Assembly: GCA_020632995.1 (NCBI GenBank)
Contig: JACKEN010000005.1
Coordinates: 418,505-482,504 of the forward strand
Direction of reading: 5' to 3'
Source: Deltaproteobacteria bacterium
GTDB lineage: Bacteria > Myxococcota > Kuafuiibacteriia > Kuafuiibacteriales > Kuafuiibacteriaceae
DNA: 64,000 nt
A program made the translations under genes and the position numbers. Below are positions 20,311 through 29,048 of this stretch, one piece after another (position 1 is the stretch's first letter; each line of letters begins with the position of its first letter). The notes beneath the pieces were generated by a model, which worked only from the letters and a program-made list of their open reading frames with translations, was not told the DNA's origin and ran no database searches.

Positions 20311-21543
20311 CTATGCCTCGTCCTCGTCCAGGACACCCACGATGGTCGGGTTGCCCAGGAGGGTCCGGTTCACCGGGCAGCGGTCCGCGATCTCGAGCAG
20401 GCGCTGGCGCTGGGCCGCGTCGAGGTCGCCCTCGAGCGCGATGCGCTTGGTGATGCGCTCCACCTTGCCGTCGGTCTCGGGGCACTGGGCGCAGTCCTCG
20501 GCGTGCATGCGCTCGTGCTCGAGCCGCACCGAGACGTGGGTGAGGGCCCAGCCCTTGCGCCGCGCGTACATGGCGAGGGTCATGCTCGTGCACGAGCCGA
20601 GGCCGGCGAGGAGCAGGTCGTAGGGCGAGGGGCCGGCGTCGTCGCCGCCGACCTTCACCGGCTCGTCGCTGATGAAGTTGTGGCGCCCGGTGGTGACCGC
20701 CTGGGCGTAGGGGCCGGTCAGCGTCTCGACCTGCACCTTGCCCTCGGGCACCTCGCGGTTCCGGTCGAGGTGAGGGGCCTTCCTCCGCAGGTAGCGTTGC
20801 GCCCAAGCGGTGAGGGTGGTCGCGACGTACTCCGAGTCCTCCTTCTTCGACAGCAGGTGGTCGGCCCCGTCGAGCGAGATGAAGCTCTTCGGGTGCTTGG
20901 CCCCCTCGTAGATGTGGCGGGCCTCCTCGATGCCCACGATCTCGTCCTGGGGCGAGTGCAGGATCAACAGGGGCTTGCGCAGGTTCCGCAGGTAGTCCTG
21001 CATGCGGTGGCGCTCGAGATCGTCGAGGAACTGCCGGTGGATCTCGAAGGTGCGCCCGGCCAGGGTCACCTTCGCGCAGCCCTCGGCCTCGATGCGCTCG
21101 AGCTCGCCTGCGCTGAAGAGGGCGGTGACGTGGCCGGGCTGGGCGGGGGCGCCGATCGTCACCACCCCGCTCGCCTCCGGGATGCGGCCCGCCGCCGCGA
21201 GCACCGCGGCGCCGCCCAGGCTGTGGCCGATGAGGAGCTCGGGCGCGTCGAGGGTGGCCCGCATGTGGTCCGCCGCCGCGAGCAGATCCTGCACGTTGCT
21301 CGAGAAGTTGGTGTTGGCGAAGTCGCCCTCGCTGTTCCCGAGGCCGGTGAAGTCGAAGCGCAGCACACCCACTCCGCGGGTGACGAGGGCGCGGCTGATC
21401 CGGGTGGCGGCCGCGATGTCCTTCGAGCAGGTGAAGCAGTGGGCGAACAGCGCGTAGGTGTGGGTGCCGTGATCCGGGGTCATGAGGAGCGCGGAGAGCT
21501 CCTCGCCCGCGGCGTTGGGGAACGTGAACCGGGTCTGCTTCAT
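20311..21543 (-). CDS. Alpha/beta hydrolase - OsmC bifunctional protein
   Basis: A 410-residue fusion. The N-terminal half (~1-255) is an alpha/beta hydrolase with the nucleophile elbow GHSLGGAA, Asp in SPQDEIVG and His in DGADHLL. The C-terminal half (~275-410) is an OsmC-like thiol peroxidase with the two redox Cys in GLGSCTSMTLAMYA and ADRCPVNRTLLG. Hydrolase-OsmC fusions are an established family. OsmC domains reduce organic hydroperoxides; the hydrolase substrate is unknown. Start ATG 21541-21543 follows the c'-type cytochrome stop by eight bases, so the two are probably co-transcribed. Confidence 0.92.
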   Translation of the reverse strand: MKQTRFTFPNAAGEELSALLMTPDHGTHTYALFAHCFTCSKDIAAATRISRALVTRGVGVLRFDFTGLGNSEGDFANTNFSSNVQDLLAAADHMRATLDAPELLIGHSLGGAAVLAAAGRIPEASGVVTIGAPAQPGHVTALFSAGELERIEAEGCAKVTLAGRTFEIHRQFLDDLERHRMQDYLRNLRKPLLILHSPQDEIVGIEEARHIYEGAKHPKSFISLDGADHLLSKKEDSEYVATTLTAWAQRYLRRKAPHLDRNREVPEGKVQVETLTGPYAQAVTTGRHNFISDEPVKVGGDDAGPSPYDLLLAGLGSCTSMTLAMYARRKGWALTHVSVRLEHERMHAEDCAQCPETDGKVERITKRIALEGDLDAAQRQRLLEIADRCPVNRTLLGNPTIVGVLDEDEA

Positions 21544-21551
21544 GGCGTGGG

Positions 21552-22031
21552 TCAGGGCGCCGCGGTGTCGCGGAGGTAGGCGGAGTGGCAGCGCATGCAG
21601 GTGTCGGTGAGGCGGCCCACGGTGGCGGACAGGGCGGCGGGGTCCTTCGTCGGGGCCACCCGCGCGACCTCTTCCGCCCGCGCCGCCAGCTCGTCCTGCA
21701 GGGCGAAGAAGGACTCCGGGAGCAGGGCGTTCAGCTCGCTCGCGTCTTGGGAGAAGGGTCGGGCGAGCCGGGGCTCGGAGGCGATCTCCTGGGCGATGTC
21801 CGCCGCGCTGTCGTAGTCGAGGAAGAGGGCGGCCCACACCATGTCGGTCATCGCCGCGCCGTGGCGCTGCATGCGCTCGGCCAGGATCGCGCGGGCGGCC
21901 TGGGGCAGGTGCGCGGGGGCGGGCATCGCCCACTTCGCGGCGGCCGGCTTGGTCTCTGGGCAAGCGTTCTGGGCGCCGGCGGACTGACAGGCGGCGAGGG
22001 CCAGGGCGAGGAGGGGGAGGGTGCGTCGCAT
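21552..22031 (-). CDS. c'-type monohaem cytochrome lipoprotein
   Basis: A 159-residue exported protein with a lipobox (LALALAAC) and a single haem-binding CMRCH close to the C-terminus, preceded by a four-helix-type sequence. The C-terminal CxxCH after a helical bundle is the class II cytochrome c' layout, although the length and the lipid anchor are unusual. Cytochromes c' bind NO or act in electron transfer. Start ATG 22029-22031 is set by the signal peptide. The neighbouring hydrolase-OsmC gene begins eight bases downstream, which fits a redox-stress role. Confidence 0.8.
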   Translation of the reverse strand: MRRTLPLLALALAACQSAGAQNACPETKPAAAKWAMPAPAHLPQAARAILAERMQRHGAAMTDMVWAALFLDYDSAADIAQEIASEPRLARPFSQDASELNALLPESFFALQDELAARAEEVARVAPTKDPAALSATVGRLTDTCMRCHSAYLRDTAAP

Positions 22032-22060
22032 CGCGGGCCGAGCCTCGCACTTGTTGGCGC

Positions 22061-23207
22061 TCAGGCCAACGGCCCGATGCGCCGCAGCGCCTCGTGGACC
22101 CGCTCCTCCGTGGCCGGATCCGGATCGTGGTCCAGGGCGGAGAGGAGGTGCTGGTAGGCCGCGGTGACCTGCCCCTGGGACAGGCGCACCAGCCCGAGGG
22201 TCAACAGCACCTGGGCCTGGTCCACCTGGCCCCGCGGCAGGGCGAGGGCACGGCGCAGGAGGGTCATCGCGAGCACCGGCTCGCCGACCTCGGCCAGCCA
22301 CTCCGCGAGCCGTACCGCCCGACCGCCGAGCAGGGCCACCACCTGGCTCGGGTGGAGCAAGCGGGCTTGCCGGACCGCCTCGGCCCGGTCCCCGGACTCC
22401 ACCGCGCGCACCAGGACCGACTCCACGTCCGAGACCGTGGTGAGCCGAGGGCCCGAGCGCTTCGGGGCAGGCCGGGTTGCGCCGGCGGTGAGGCCCCGAC
22501 CCCAGTGCACGCGCCCCCAGCCAGGCGATGCCCAGGCCGGCCACGAACCCGCCGATGTGCGCGCCGTAGGCCACCCCGCCGCCCCCCGAGCCGCTGCTCA
22601 AGAGGGCCGGGAAGAGGTTGTCGATGACGAGGAAGACCGCGAGCACGATGCGGGCGGGCACCAGGAACACGTTCATGATGAAGGGGAACAGGAACACGAA
22701 GACCTTGATGCGGTTCCGGGGGAACAGGAGGAAGTAGCAGCCGAGCACCCCGGAGATCGCGCCCGAGGCGCCCACCAGGGGGACGAGCGAGGGGCCCGCG
22801 AAGAGCCCGAAGGCCAGGGTCGCGGCCACCCCGGTGAGGAGGTAGGTGACGAGGTAGAGGGCGCGCCCCAGGTGGTGCTCCACGTTGTCGCCGTAGATCC
22901 ACAGGAACAGCATGTTCCCGGCCAGGTGGAGGAACCCGGCGTGCATGAACATCGCGGACATGAGGTCCACGAAGGACGGCGCCCCCGGCTTGTAGCCGTG
23001 GACGAAGGTGAAGAGGTCCCAGCGGGACGCGGCGTGAAAGCCGGTTCGCAAGACCTCCTGCACGGCGGGATCTCGGAGATCCACCGGCTCGGCGGACATC
23101 GGCAGGGTCAAGAAGAGGTAGACCGCGATGTTGAGGCCCATCAGGCCCCAGTTCACCCAGGGGGTGAAGTTCCTGGGGTTCGGGGTGTCGCCGATGGGGA
23201 GGAGCAC
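22061..23207 (-). CDS. Rhomboid-family intramembrane protease with TPR-like tail, frameshifted
   Basis: About 380 residues after correcting one extra base in the CCCC at 22500-22503. Six or so membrane helices; the Ser-His dyad is visible as GASGAISGVLG and AHIGGFVAG, with the conserved HLAGNMLFLWIYGDNVE loop. These proteases cleave membrane proteins within the bilayer. The C-terminal ~130 residues (after the shift) form repeated helical pairs (EAVRQARLLHPSQVVALL, LAMTLLRRALALPRGQVD), resembling TPRs. Removing one base gives ARALGRGLTAGATRP across the join. The GTG start at 23205-23207 has no clear ribosome site. Confidence 0.85.
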
Positions 23208-23221
23208 GGTACGAAGAGGTT

Positions 23222-23245
23222 AGCCCCCCGGGGGTCCGGGGGGCT
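23222..23245. terminator. Strong GC hairpin between Hsp20 end and rhomboid start
   Basis: Arms AGCCCCCCGG (23222-23231) and CCGGGGGGCT (23236-23245) are perfect 10-base complements around the loop GGGT. On the minus strand this lies 16-39 bases after the Hsp20 stop. The T-run of that transcript precedes rather than follows the stem, so it is not a textbook intrinsic terminator. A 3'-end stabiliser or Rho-assisted terminator is equally possible. Confidence 0.5.
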
Positions 23246-23260
23246 GAAAAAGCGCGCCGA

Positions 23261-23638
23261 TCAGCCCACCCGCACCGGGATCTCCCGGGCTCGGGCCTGG
23301 GCCGCCTTCGGCAGGTGCACGGTGAGCACGCCGTGGGTGAGCTCGGCCTGGATGTGCTCGGCGTCGATCCGCTCCGAGAGCGCGAAGGTCCGCCGGAACA
23401 CGTGGGTGCCCTCGTCGCGGCTGGCCTCGAGGTAGAGGTTGTCACCCTCGTACTTGAGGTGCACGTCGCCCTGCTTCACGCCGGGCACGTCCATCACCAC
23501 CAGGAGCTCGTTCTCGTTCTCGAGCACGTCGACGAGCGGGGTGGCGAAGGAGCGGGGCCGGACCTCGTCGCGGGCGGGCATGGTGGCCAGCGGGGCCTCG
23601 GGCTGGTTGTTGGTCTGGGTGAGTGCGGTGTCGGTCAT
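23261..23638 (-). CDS. Small heat shock protein Hsp20
   Basis: A 125-residue alpha-crystallin chaperone that holds unfolding proteins in the cytoplasm. The central alpha-crystallin domain (~35-120) has VMDVPGVKQGDVHLKYEG and ends GVLTVHLPKA, the conserved GxLxxxxPK segment. Start ATG 23636-23638 is fixed by GGAGG eight bases upstream; an in-frame ATG 15 bases earlier has none. It follows a second Hsp20 gene 32 bases upstream, so the two are likely one stress operon. Two diverged small Hsps side by side are common and may form mixed oligomers. Confidence 0.95.
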   Translation of the reverse strand: MTDTALTQTNNQPEAPLATMPARDEVRPRSFATPLVDVLENENELLVVMDVPGVKQGDVHLKYEGDNLYLEASRDEGTHVFRRTFALSERIDAEHIQAELTHGVLTVHLPKAAQARAREIPVRVG

Positions 23639-23670
23639 GATCAGGTCCTCCAATGTGCTTCGCTGTCGCT

Positions 23671-24117
23671 TCAGGCCACCTTCACGTCGATGACGCGCGG
23701 CTTGCGCTCGGGGAGGAGCGGGAAGCGCAGGGTCAGGACGCCGTTGGCCAGCTCGGCCTCGGCGTGCTCGCCGTCCAGGCCCTCGGGCAGGTTGAAGCTC
23801 CGCTCGAAGCGGCCGGCCACGCGCTCGCGGCGGACGGCCTTGTAGCCCTCGGCCAGCTCGTGCGCGCGCTCGCCCCGGATGCGCACCACGCCGTTCTCGA
23901 CCTGGATGCTCAGGTGCTCGGGGAGCACGCCCGGCAGGTCAGCCTGCACCTGCAGGCCCTCCTCGGTGCGCCGGGCCATGAACCGGGGGGCGGCGGTGGA
24001 GCGATCCGGCAGGACCGCGGTGAAGGGGTCGGCCCCGAAGAACCAGTCCAGCTGGCGCCGGACGTCGTCCATCAGGCTGAGGGGGTGGGCCAGGGTGTGG
24101 GTCCGAAGGGTCAACAT
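23671..24117 (-). CDS. Small heat shock protein Hsp20, first gene of pair
   Basis: A 148-residue Hsp20 chaperone. N-terminal DDVRRQLDWFFGADPF is the typical aromatic N-arm; the alpha-crystallin domain contains VQADLPGVLPEHLSIQVE, RFERSFNLPEGLD and NGVLTLRFPLLPE. Start ATG 24115-24117 has GGAGGT seven bases upstream; longer in-frame starts give Arg-rich non-coding-like sequence. It is transcribed ahead of the other Hsp20 gene. An inverted repeat lies about 95-117 bases upstream of its start codon. Confidence 0.95.
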   Translation of the reverse strand: MLTLRTHTLAHPLSLMDDVRRQLDWFFGADPFTAVLPDRSTAAPRFMARRTEEGLQVQADLPGVLPEHLSIQVENGVVRIRGERAHELAEGYKAVRRERVAGRFERSFNLPEGLDGEHAEAELANGVLTLRFPLLPERKPRVIDVKVA

Positions 24118-24211
24118 CAGGTGTACCTCCACGCCCGCGCTTGGCGCGTTGGGCGTTCTGCTTGCTGATTCGTCCAGAGGGAGCCGCGGCCGCGGGATCT
24201 GGCGGCGGTTC

Positions 24212-24233
24212 GGCTCGCCTCTCGGGGCGAGCC
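24212..24233. promoter_or_regulatory. Inverted repeat upstream of the Hsp20 pair
   Basis: GGCTCGCC (24212-24219) and GGCGAGCC (24226-24233) are perfect complements separated by TCTCGG. On the minus strand a CTTGAC lies just upstream (RC of ~24251-24256), resembling a heat-shock or housekeeping -35 element, but I find no convincing -10 at correct spacing. It is not a CIRCE element (no TTAGCACTC). A stress operator or an RNA thermometer stem in the leader are both possible. Confidence 0.35.
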
Positions 24234-24319
24234 TAATCACACTCTTGGACCGTCAAGCGGGGCGCGACTTTTTTGGTCCGCGGGGGTCACACCGGGGGGG
24301 CCCGGGGCACCCACGGACC

Positions 24320-25378
24320 ATGCCTCGCGCGTCCCTCGGCTGGCTCGGCCTCGTCGCATTCGCCCTGCCCCTGGCCTGCGGGGGGGCCGGTCGGGAGCGA
24401 CCTTCCACCGGCGATGTCGACGCGGGCAGCAGGGAGAACGTCGACAGCGGTACCGGTGGCACCGGGTTCGATCCGCGCACCGACGGGCGCTACACGGAGT
24501 ACGGGAGCGCCCCCTTCGCGATCTACCTGTCGAGCCCGCCGCCGACGGCGTGCTGGTTCGTCGAGAAGACCATCCGGGTCTGTGGCGGGGCAGGGTCCCC
24601 GACCCGCGATGACTACGCGGAGAACCACTGCGTCGACGACACCAACACCTGCGACGGGCTGATCCCCGACGACCGGCGCATCGAGAACGAGACCTGCTGG
24701 ACGGACATCTCCTTCTACAAGGCCGGCCTCGGCGGCCACCTCTACGGGACCTGCGCGCAGCTCGAGCAGTACGAGCAAGGCGGCTTGCAGTGCCTCTACC
24801 ACGACCACTGCCCCGAGGGGCGGCTGTGCACCGACTACGCGTGCATCTGCCCGCCCGGCGTCGACTGCGCTTGCCTCTCCGGACGGCCGATCCAGCCCCG
24901 CCACTGCGAGGGCGACGTGCTCGTAGATCAGCGGGTGGGCGAGGGCTGCGACGAGAACGACCAGACCATCATCATCGAGGACCGCACCAACTGCGCGGAC
25001 CAGGGAGGCACCTGCGACCCGGTGTCCTCGGCCTGCACCGGTGGCGTGGACGGCGGCGTCGACGGCGGCATCGGGGGGAGCACCGACGGGGGCGGCAACC
25101 CCGGGGGGCCCGACGCGGGCTGCATGTGCCCGCCGCAGCTCCCGCCCCGCTGCGAGGGGGACGCCATCGTGTCGGACTTCTGCGACCCCGTGACCTGCGA
25201 GGTGGGCACCACGGGCATGGCCTGCGGGCCGGGCCAGACCTGTGATCCGGCCACGGTGACCTGCGTAGAGGCGCCCGAGTGCACCGAGGACGCCGACTGC
25301 CCCGGCGTCACCTCGCCCCCCGGGCAGTGCGTACGCAGCGCGTGCGTCGAGCAGATGTGCGTGGCCGTGCCCTGCTGA
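24320..25378 (+). CDS. Cys-rich lipoprotein
   Basis: A 352-residue exported lipoprotein (signal ending FALPLACGG, Cys ~20). The mature protein has about 30 Cys in short C-x(5-8)-C groups (CPEGRLCTDYACICPPG, CTEDADCPG), the pattern of myxobacterial Cys-rich surface proteins. A Gly/Asp-rich low-complexity segment (GGVDGGVDGGIGG) splits it near residue 240. Function unknown; no enzyme motif is seen. It precedes the two heptad-repeat genes by 78 bases on the same strand, so it may be in the same transcript. Confidence 0.75.
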   Translation: MPRASLGWLGLVAFALPLACGGAGRERPSTGDVDAGSRENVDSGTGGTGFDPRTDGRYTEYGSAPFAIYLSSPPPTACWFVEKTIRVCGGAGSPTRDDYAENHCVDDTNTCDGLIPDDRRIENETCWTDISFYKAGLGGHLYGTCAQLEQYEQGGLQCLYHDHCPEGRLCTDYACICPPGVDCACLSGRPIQPRHCEGDVLVDQRVGEGCDENDQTIIIEDRTNCADQGGTCDPVSSACTGGVDGGVDGGIGGSTDGGGNPGGPDAGCMCPPQLPPRCEGDAIVSDFCDPVTCEVGTTGMACGPGQTCDPATVTCVEAPECTEDADCPGVTSPPGQCVRSACVEQMCVAVPC

Positions 25379-25456
25379 ACCCCTTCTGACCGCGCCGGCT
25401 CCCACCGGCCGAGCGCCGCATGTCGCGTGCGCTTCGCCACACCCCGGACGGTCGAC

Positions 25457-26617
25457 ATGAAACCGAAGCACCTCGGTGCGGGGACCCTCGTCCTCGCGCT
25501 CCTCCTCCTCACACCCCGGGCCCACGCCACCCTGAGCGCGGACCTGTCGGACCTCGTGGTCCAGGCCCAGGGCCTCGACGCGAGCTTCACCACCGCCACG
25601 TTCTCGCCCCTGGAGTCCTGCATGGACATCGGCGGCCTCAGCACCTCGGTCCGCGACTACGTAGCGGCGGCCGAGGCGGTCTATGGGCGCCTCGCGCCGC
25701 CGACCCGGCCCACCGCCACCGACCTCGACAACCTCGCCACCATGAGCGCCTTCGCCCTCGACATGGCGGTGAAGGCCCGCTTGCTCTCCGGACAGCTCCA
25801 GACCGTGAGCGGGGCCTACGACCTGTTCGAGCTCCGCTCGATGCTCGCCGCGATGCTGACGCTGTCGCGCGATATCGGCACCATGGCAGACCGGATCCTG
25901 GAGATGGCGGACCGGATCCTGGCCATGGCCGACAACATCGGCGTGATGGCGGACCGCATCGTCGCCACCCAGCGGATCCAGAGCGCGAACCTGGCCGCGA
26001 CGCAGGCTGCCCTGCTCACGACGCAGCTGAACATGGTGGCCTTGACCTCGAGCCTGTCGACCATCGGCTACAACCTCAGCCTCGGCCTGATCCGGGACGA
26101 CAGCGCCGCCCTCTCCCAGCAGATGGCCGGGACCACCCTGGGCAGCACCACGATGGGGGCCCAGCTCGGCGCCCTCGCGGCCAGCGCGGACGCGATCAGC
26201 GCCCGCTCGGTCGCGCTGTACGGCCAGGTCACCGCGGCGAGCCAGGGCGCGAGCTTCTACATCGACGGGGACACCCTCTCGCTCATCGCCGACCTCGGGC
26301 CGCTCCAGGCCGCCCTGGCCAGCGCGCTCGACGGCTTCGCCCGCTCGGTGGAGGCCCTCGCGCCGGTGACCGACACCGTGGTCCTCGGGGACGCCACCGC
26401 CGCGATGCTCCAGCTGGCCGCCGACATCGGCACCATGAGCGACCGCATCGTGGAGATGAACGACAAGATCATCGTCATGGCCGACAACATCGGCGCCATG
26501 TCGGCGCGCATCGTCGAGACGCAGGACATCCAGCAGGCCAACATCGCCCTGACGCAGGCCTCCCTGCAGTCGGCTCAGGCAGTCACAGTCTCCGTCATCC
26601 AGACCTGGGGGCTCTGA
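25457..26617 (+). CDS. Secreted heptad-repeat protein A (novel paralogue pair)
   Basis: A 386-residue protein with a clean Sec signal (cleavage after AHA, ~24) and no lipobox or TM anchor. It contains two copies of a ~52-residue module (about 138-190 and 323-374). Each opens with four or more near-perfect heptads of form IxxMADR: in copy one Ile at 140, 147, 154, 161, 168 and Met at 143, 150, 157, 164. Each then continues with VxTQxIQxxN and TQ-spaced helices. Ile and Met at exact a/d spacing predict a long coiled coil. The two modules suggest an internal duplication of a ~180-residue half. I recognise no family. Start ATG 25457 has GGACGG upstream. It is followed by its paralogue after seven bases. 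Confidence 0.8.
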   Translation: MKPKHLGAGTLVLALLLLTPRAHATLSADLSDLVVQAQGLDASFTTATFSPLESCMDIGGLSTSVRDYVAAAEAVYGRLAPPTRPTATDLDNLATMSAFALDMAVKARLLSGQLQTVSGAYDLFELRSMLAAMLTLSRDIGTMADRILEMADRILAMADNIGVMADRIVATQRIQSANLAATQAALLTTQLNMVALTSSLSTIGYNLSLGLIRDDSAALSQQMAGTTLGSTTMGAQLGALAASADAISARSVALYGQVTAASQGASFYIDGDTLSLIADLGPLQAALASALDGFARSVEALAPVTDTVVLGDATAAMLQLAADIGTMSDRIVEMNDKIIVMADNIGAMSARIVETQDIQQANIALTQASLQSAQAVTVSVIQTWGL

Positions 26618-26624
26618 GGTCGTC

Positions 26625-27782
26625 ATGAAGTACCGCAAGTCAACCTTCGTTCTCTTTGGGCTGTTGAGCCTGGCGGCGTCCTCCGCTCGGGCAGATCTCA
26701 CGAGCGACCTCGTGGGCATCGAGGATCAGGCCGCCACCCTCCGGACCACCCTGGCCGCGGTGGATGGCCCGGTGGCCGGGATGTGCGGCGGGCTCGTCGG
26801 CGCCACTCAGCTCTCGCGCGACCTCGTGAACGAGGTCACCCGGGTCGATGAGGCCCTGGCCGCCCCCCTCACGGTGGATGGCGCGACCCTCGACGCGGTG
26901 GAGCGCCTCTCCCTCGCCACGGTGGACCTCGCCAACGAGGCCGCCCGGCTGACCGGGGACGTGTCCGCGCAGCAGACCGCGGCGGGCGGGATGGACATGG
27001 CCACCGCGATCTCCGCCGTGCTCCAGCTCTCGAGCGACATCGGTGTGATGGCCGACCGCATCGGGGAGATGAGCGACAAGATCCTCGTGATGTCCGACGA
27101 CATCGGGGCGATGGCGGATCGCATCCTCGTCACCCAGGAGGTGCAGAGCGACAACCTCGTCGTCACCCAGCAGAGCGTGCTCGCCACCCAGACCAACGCC
27201 CTGGCCCTGGTCTCGGTGGTGGAGGACGCGACCTACGGGCTCTCGTTCGCGACCCTGGCCGCGGACGGGGAGGCGCTGGCGACGGCGCTGTCGAGCACCA
27301 CCCTCAGCCCGTGGAACATGGCGACGAAGCTCTCGGCCGCCGCCACCGACGTGCGCGCGTTGACCCAGGACGTGGAGTCCCTGCGCGCGGTGCTCCTCGG
27401 TGACACCGCCCAGAGCACGGTCGCCTCGAGCGCCACCGCCCTGACCCAGCTGACCGATCTGTCGGCCATGCTGGCCGGCCTGAGCACCGCGGTCGATGGC
27501 TACGTCGTCGCGATCTCGGGCCTGCAGGCCATCACCTCCAGCCCCACCTTGCTCGCCTCGCTGAAGAGCATGCTCCAGCTGTCGGCCGACATCGGACTGA
27601 TGGCGAACCGCATCTTGGAGATGGCGGACCAGATCCTGGCCATGTCGGGCAACATCGGCCTGCAGGCGGACCAGCTGGTGCTCACCCAAGAGAGCGCGAG
27701 CCTGAGCGTCGCCTCCGCGCAGGCAACCGTGCTTGCGGTCCAGGAGTGGGCGGTGGCGCTGATCGTGGCGCGGTCCCTGTAG
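26625..27782 (+). CDS. Secreted heptad-repeat protein B (novel paralogue pair)
   Basis: A 385-residue paralogue of the preceding protein: signal peptide to ~23 (cut after ARA), one heptad module at ~137-189 (SDIGVMADRIGEMSDKIL and onward) and a second at ~320-373 (ADIGLMANRILEMADQIL). The second module is more diverged: LQADQL replaces MADRI in the last heptad and the TQ tail is degraded. Pairwise, the modules are far better conserved than the linkers, so the heptad region is the constrained part. Start ATG 26625 has TGAGG upstream and is translationally close to gene A. It ends one base before the convergent transporter gene. Probably periplasmic or extracellular, possibly a hetero-oligomer with A (inference). 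Confidence 0.8.
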   Translation: MKYRKSTFVLFGLLSLAASSARADLTSDLVGIEDQAATLRTTLAAVDGPVAGMCGGLVGATQLSRDLVNEVTRVDEALAAPLTVDGATLDAVERLSLATVDLANEAARLTGDVSAQQTAAGGMDMATAISAVLQLSSDIGVMADRIGEMSDKILVMSDDIGAMADRILVTQEVQSDNLVVTQQSVLATQTNALALVSVVEDATYGLSFATLAADGEALATALSSTTLSPWNMATKLSAAATDVRALTQDVESLRAVLLGDTAQSTVASSATALTQLTDLSAMLAGLSTAVDGYVVAISGLQAITSSPTLLASLKSMLQLSADIGLMANRILEMADQILAMSGNIGLQADQLVLTQESASLSVASAQATVLAVQEWAVALIVARSL

Positions 27783-29048
27783 TCAGGCCGACTCGCCGGT
27801 GTAGCGCCGGGCCAGGCGCACGCTGACGAAGACCCAGGTGGCGATGACGCCGAGGGTCAGCCAGCCCACCACCCGGGGCGTGTCGAGGGCGACCACCGCC
27901 AGCAGGAGCAGCGAGGCGCCGCCCTTCGCCACCCGGTAGGTGAGCATGTCGATGACCGCCTTGCCCTGGGTCTTCTCGGCGTAGGTGAGCGGGATGTAGA
28001 GCAGCTCCTTGGTGGCTCGGAACAGGGAGTAGTCGAGCACCTTGCTGAGCACCTTCGCCGCGGCGAGGAGGGCCACGTGGGGGGCCACGAGGAAGGCAAG
28101 CAGGGTTGCGCCCAGGATCCCCGGGATGGAGGGCAGGACCCGGCGGACCCCGAGGAGGGTGATGATCACCCCGGTGCCGAGCTGCAGGAGCACCGCGCCG
28201 ATGTTGTACGACGCGGCCACGTAGCCCATGAGGGTGGTCCGGCGATCGGTGTCCGCCTCGTAGAGCTCGATCCCCGCGTTGAACTGGTAGTCGACCAGGG
28301 TGATGGTGAGCTGGCTCAGCGCGATCAGGGCGAGCATCAGGGTGAGGTAGCGGCTCGCCCGCACCAGGCGCAGGCCCTCGGTGTAGCTCTTGTCGGTGTC
28401 CTGCTTGTCCGGTCTGGCCACCCGGGGGGCCACCTTTGCCGCCACGGTGGCCGCCACCGCGAGGACCATGAGCATCGGCACGAGGGCCGACAGGGCCACC
28501 AGGGTCCCGGAGCCCTCATCGCTCCGGCCCACCAGGGCCTGGGCGAAGGCGGTGCCGGTCGATGCGGCCGCGATCCGGCCCGAGACCAGGTTCATGAGCG
28601 CGCCGCCGCCCGAGCCCATCACGCAGAACAGGCCATAGATCCAGCGCGCGGTGCGGATGGGGAAGACGGAGTTGGCGTAGCTCCAGAAGATCTCGATCAG
28701 CACCACAACGTACACGTCCTTGAAGACGTACAGGAGGAACGGCGCGCCGGGGACGTGGGCCCGAAGGCCCAGGAGGAGCACCGCCGCGAGGGCGGCAGAG
28801 ATCAGCGAGACCACCGCCATCACCGCGAGCAGCGACCGGTCCTTGGCGAACCTCCCGTAGAGCGCCACCACCCCGGCCGCGGCGGCGGCCACCGCCAGCC
28901 ACACGTAGGGCAGGCTCTTGCTCCCGTAGGCCTTGAGGAACATGGACTCCGCCGCGGGGCGGGCGAGGTCGTAGCTCCCGATGATCAGGAACGCGAGCAT
29001 CCCCATCGCCACCACCGAGAGGACCGACGGCTTCGTCTGCTCGCTCAC
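27783..29048 (-). CDS. NPT1/NPT2-type nucleotide transporter-like membrane protein
   Basis: A 421-residue, roughly 12-helix inner-membrane protein. The segment ELLYIPLTYAEKTQGKAVID with LTYRVAKGGAS is the signature of the ADP/ATP carrier-like NPT1/NPT2 group; other conserved stretches are SYDLARPAAESMFLKAYG and KDVYVVVLIEIFWSYANSVF. Free-living bacteria carry members of unknown substrate, so ATP exchange should not be assumed. Start GTG 29046-29048 has AAGGAG eight bases upstream and overlaps the folA stop (GTGA), so translation is coupled to folA. The ends of this gene and the heptad pair abut. Confidence 0.85.
   Translation of the reverse strand: MSEQTKPSVLSVVAMGMLAFLIIGSYDLARPAAESMFLKAYGSKSLPYVWLAVAAAAAGVVALYGRFAKDRSLLAVMAVVSLISAALAAVLLLGLRAHVPGAPFLLYVFKDVYVVVLIEIFWSYANSVFPIRTARWIYGLFCVMGSGGGALMNLVSGRIAAASTGTAFAQALVGRSDEGSGTLVALSALVPMLMVLAVAATVAAKVAPRVARPDKQDTDKSYTEGLRLVRASRYLTLMLALIALSQLTITLVDYQFNAGIELYEADTDRRTTLMGYVAASYNIGAVLLQLGTGVIITLLGVRRVLPSIPGILGATLLAFLVAPHVALLAAAKVLSKVLDYSLFRATKELLYIPLTYAEKTQGKAVIDMLTYRVAKGGASLLLLAVVALDTPRVVGWLTLGVIATWVFVSVRLARRYTGESA

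Noticed and set aside
24231..24256. CIRCE element upstream of Hsp20
   Set aside because: Only a partial CACTC match; the TTAGCACTC-N9-GAGTGCTAA pattern is absent.
25457..27782. Open reading frames on the minus strand across the heptad genes
   Set aside because: They are mirror translations of the plus-strand repeats; signal peptides, ribosome sites and codon bias support the plus strand.
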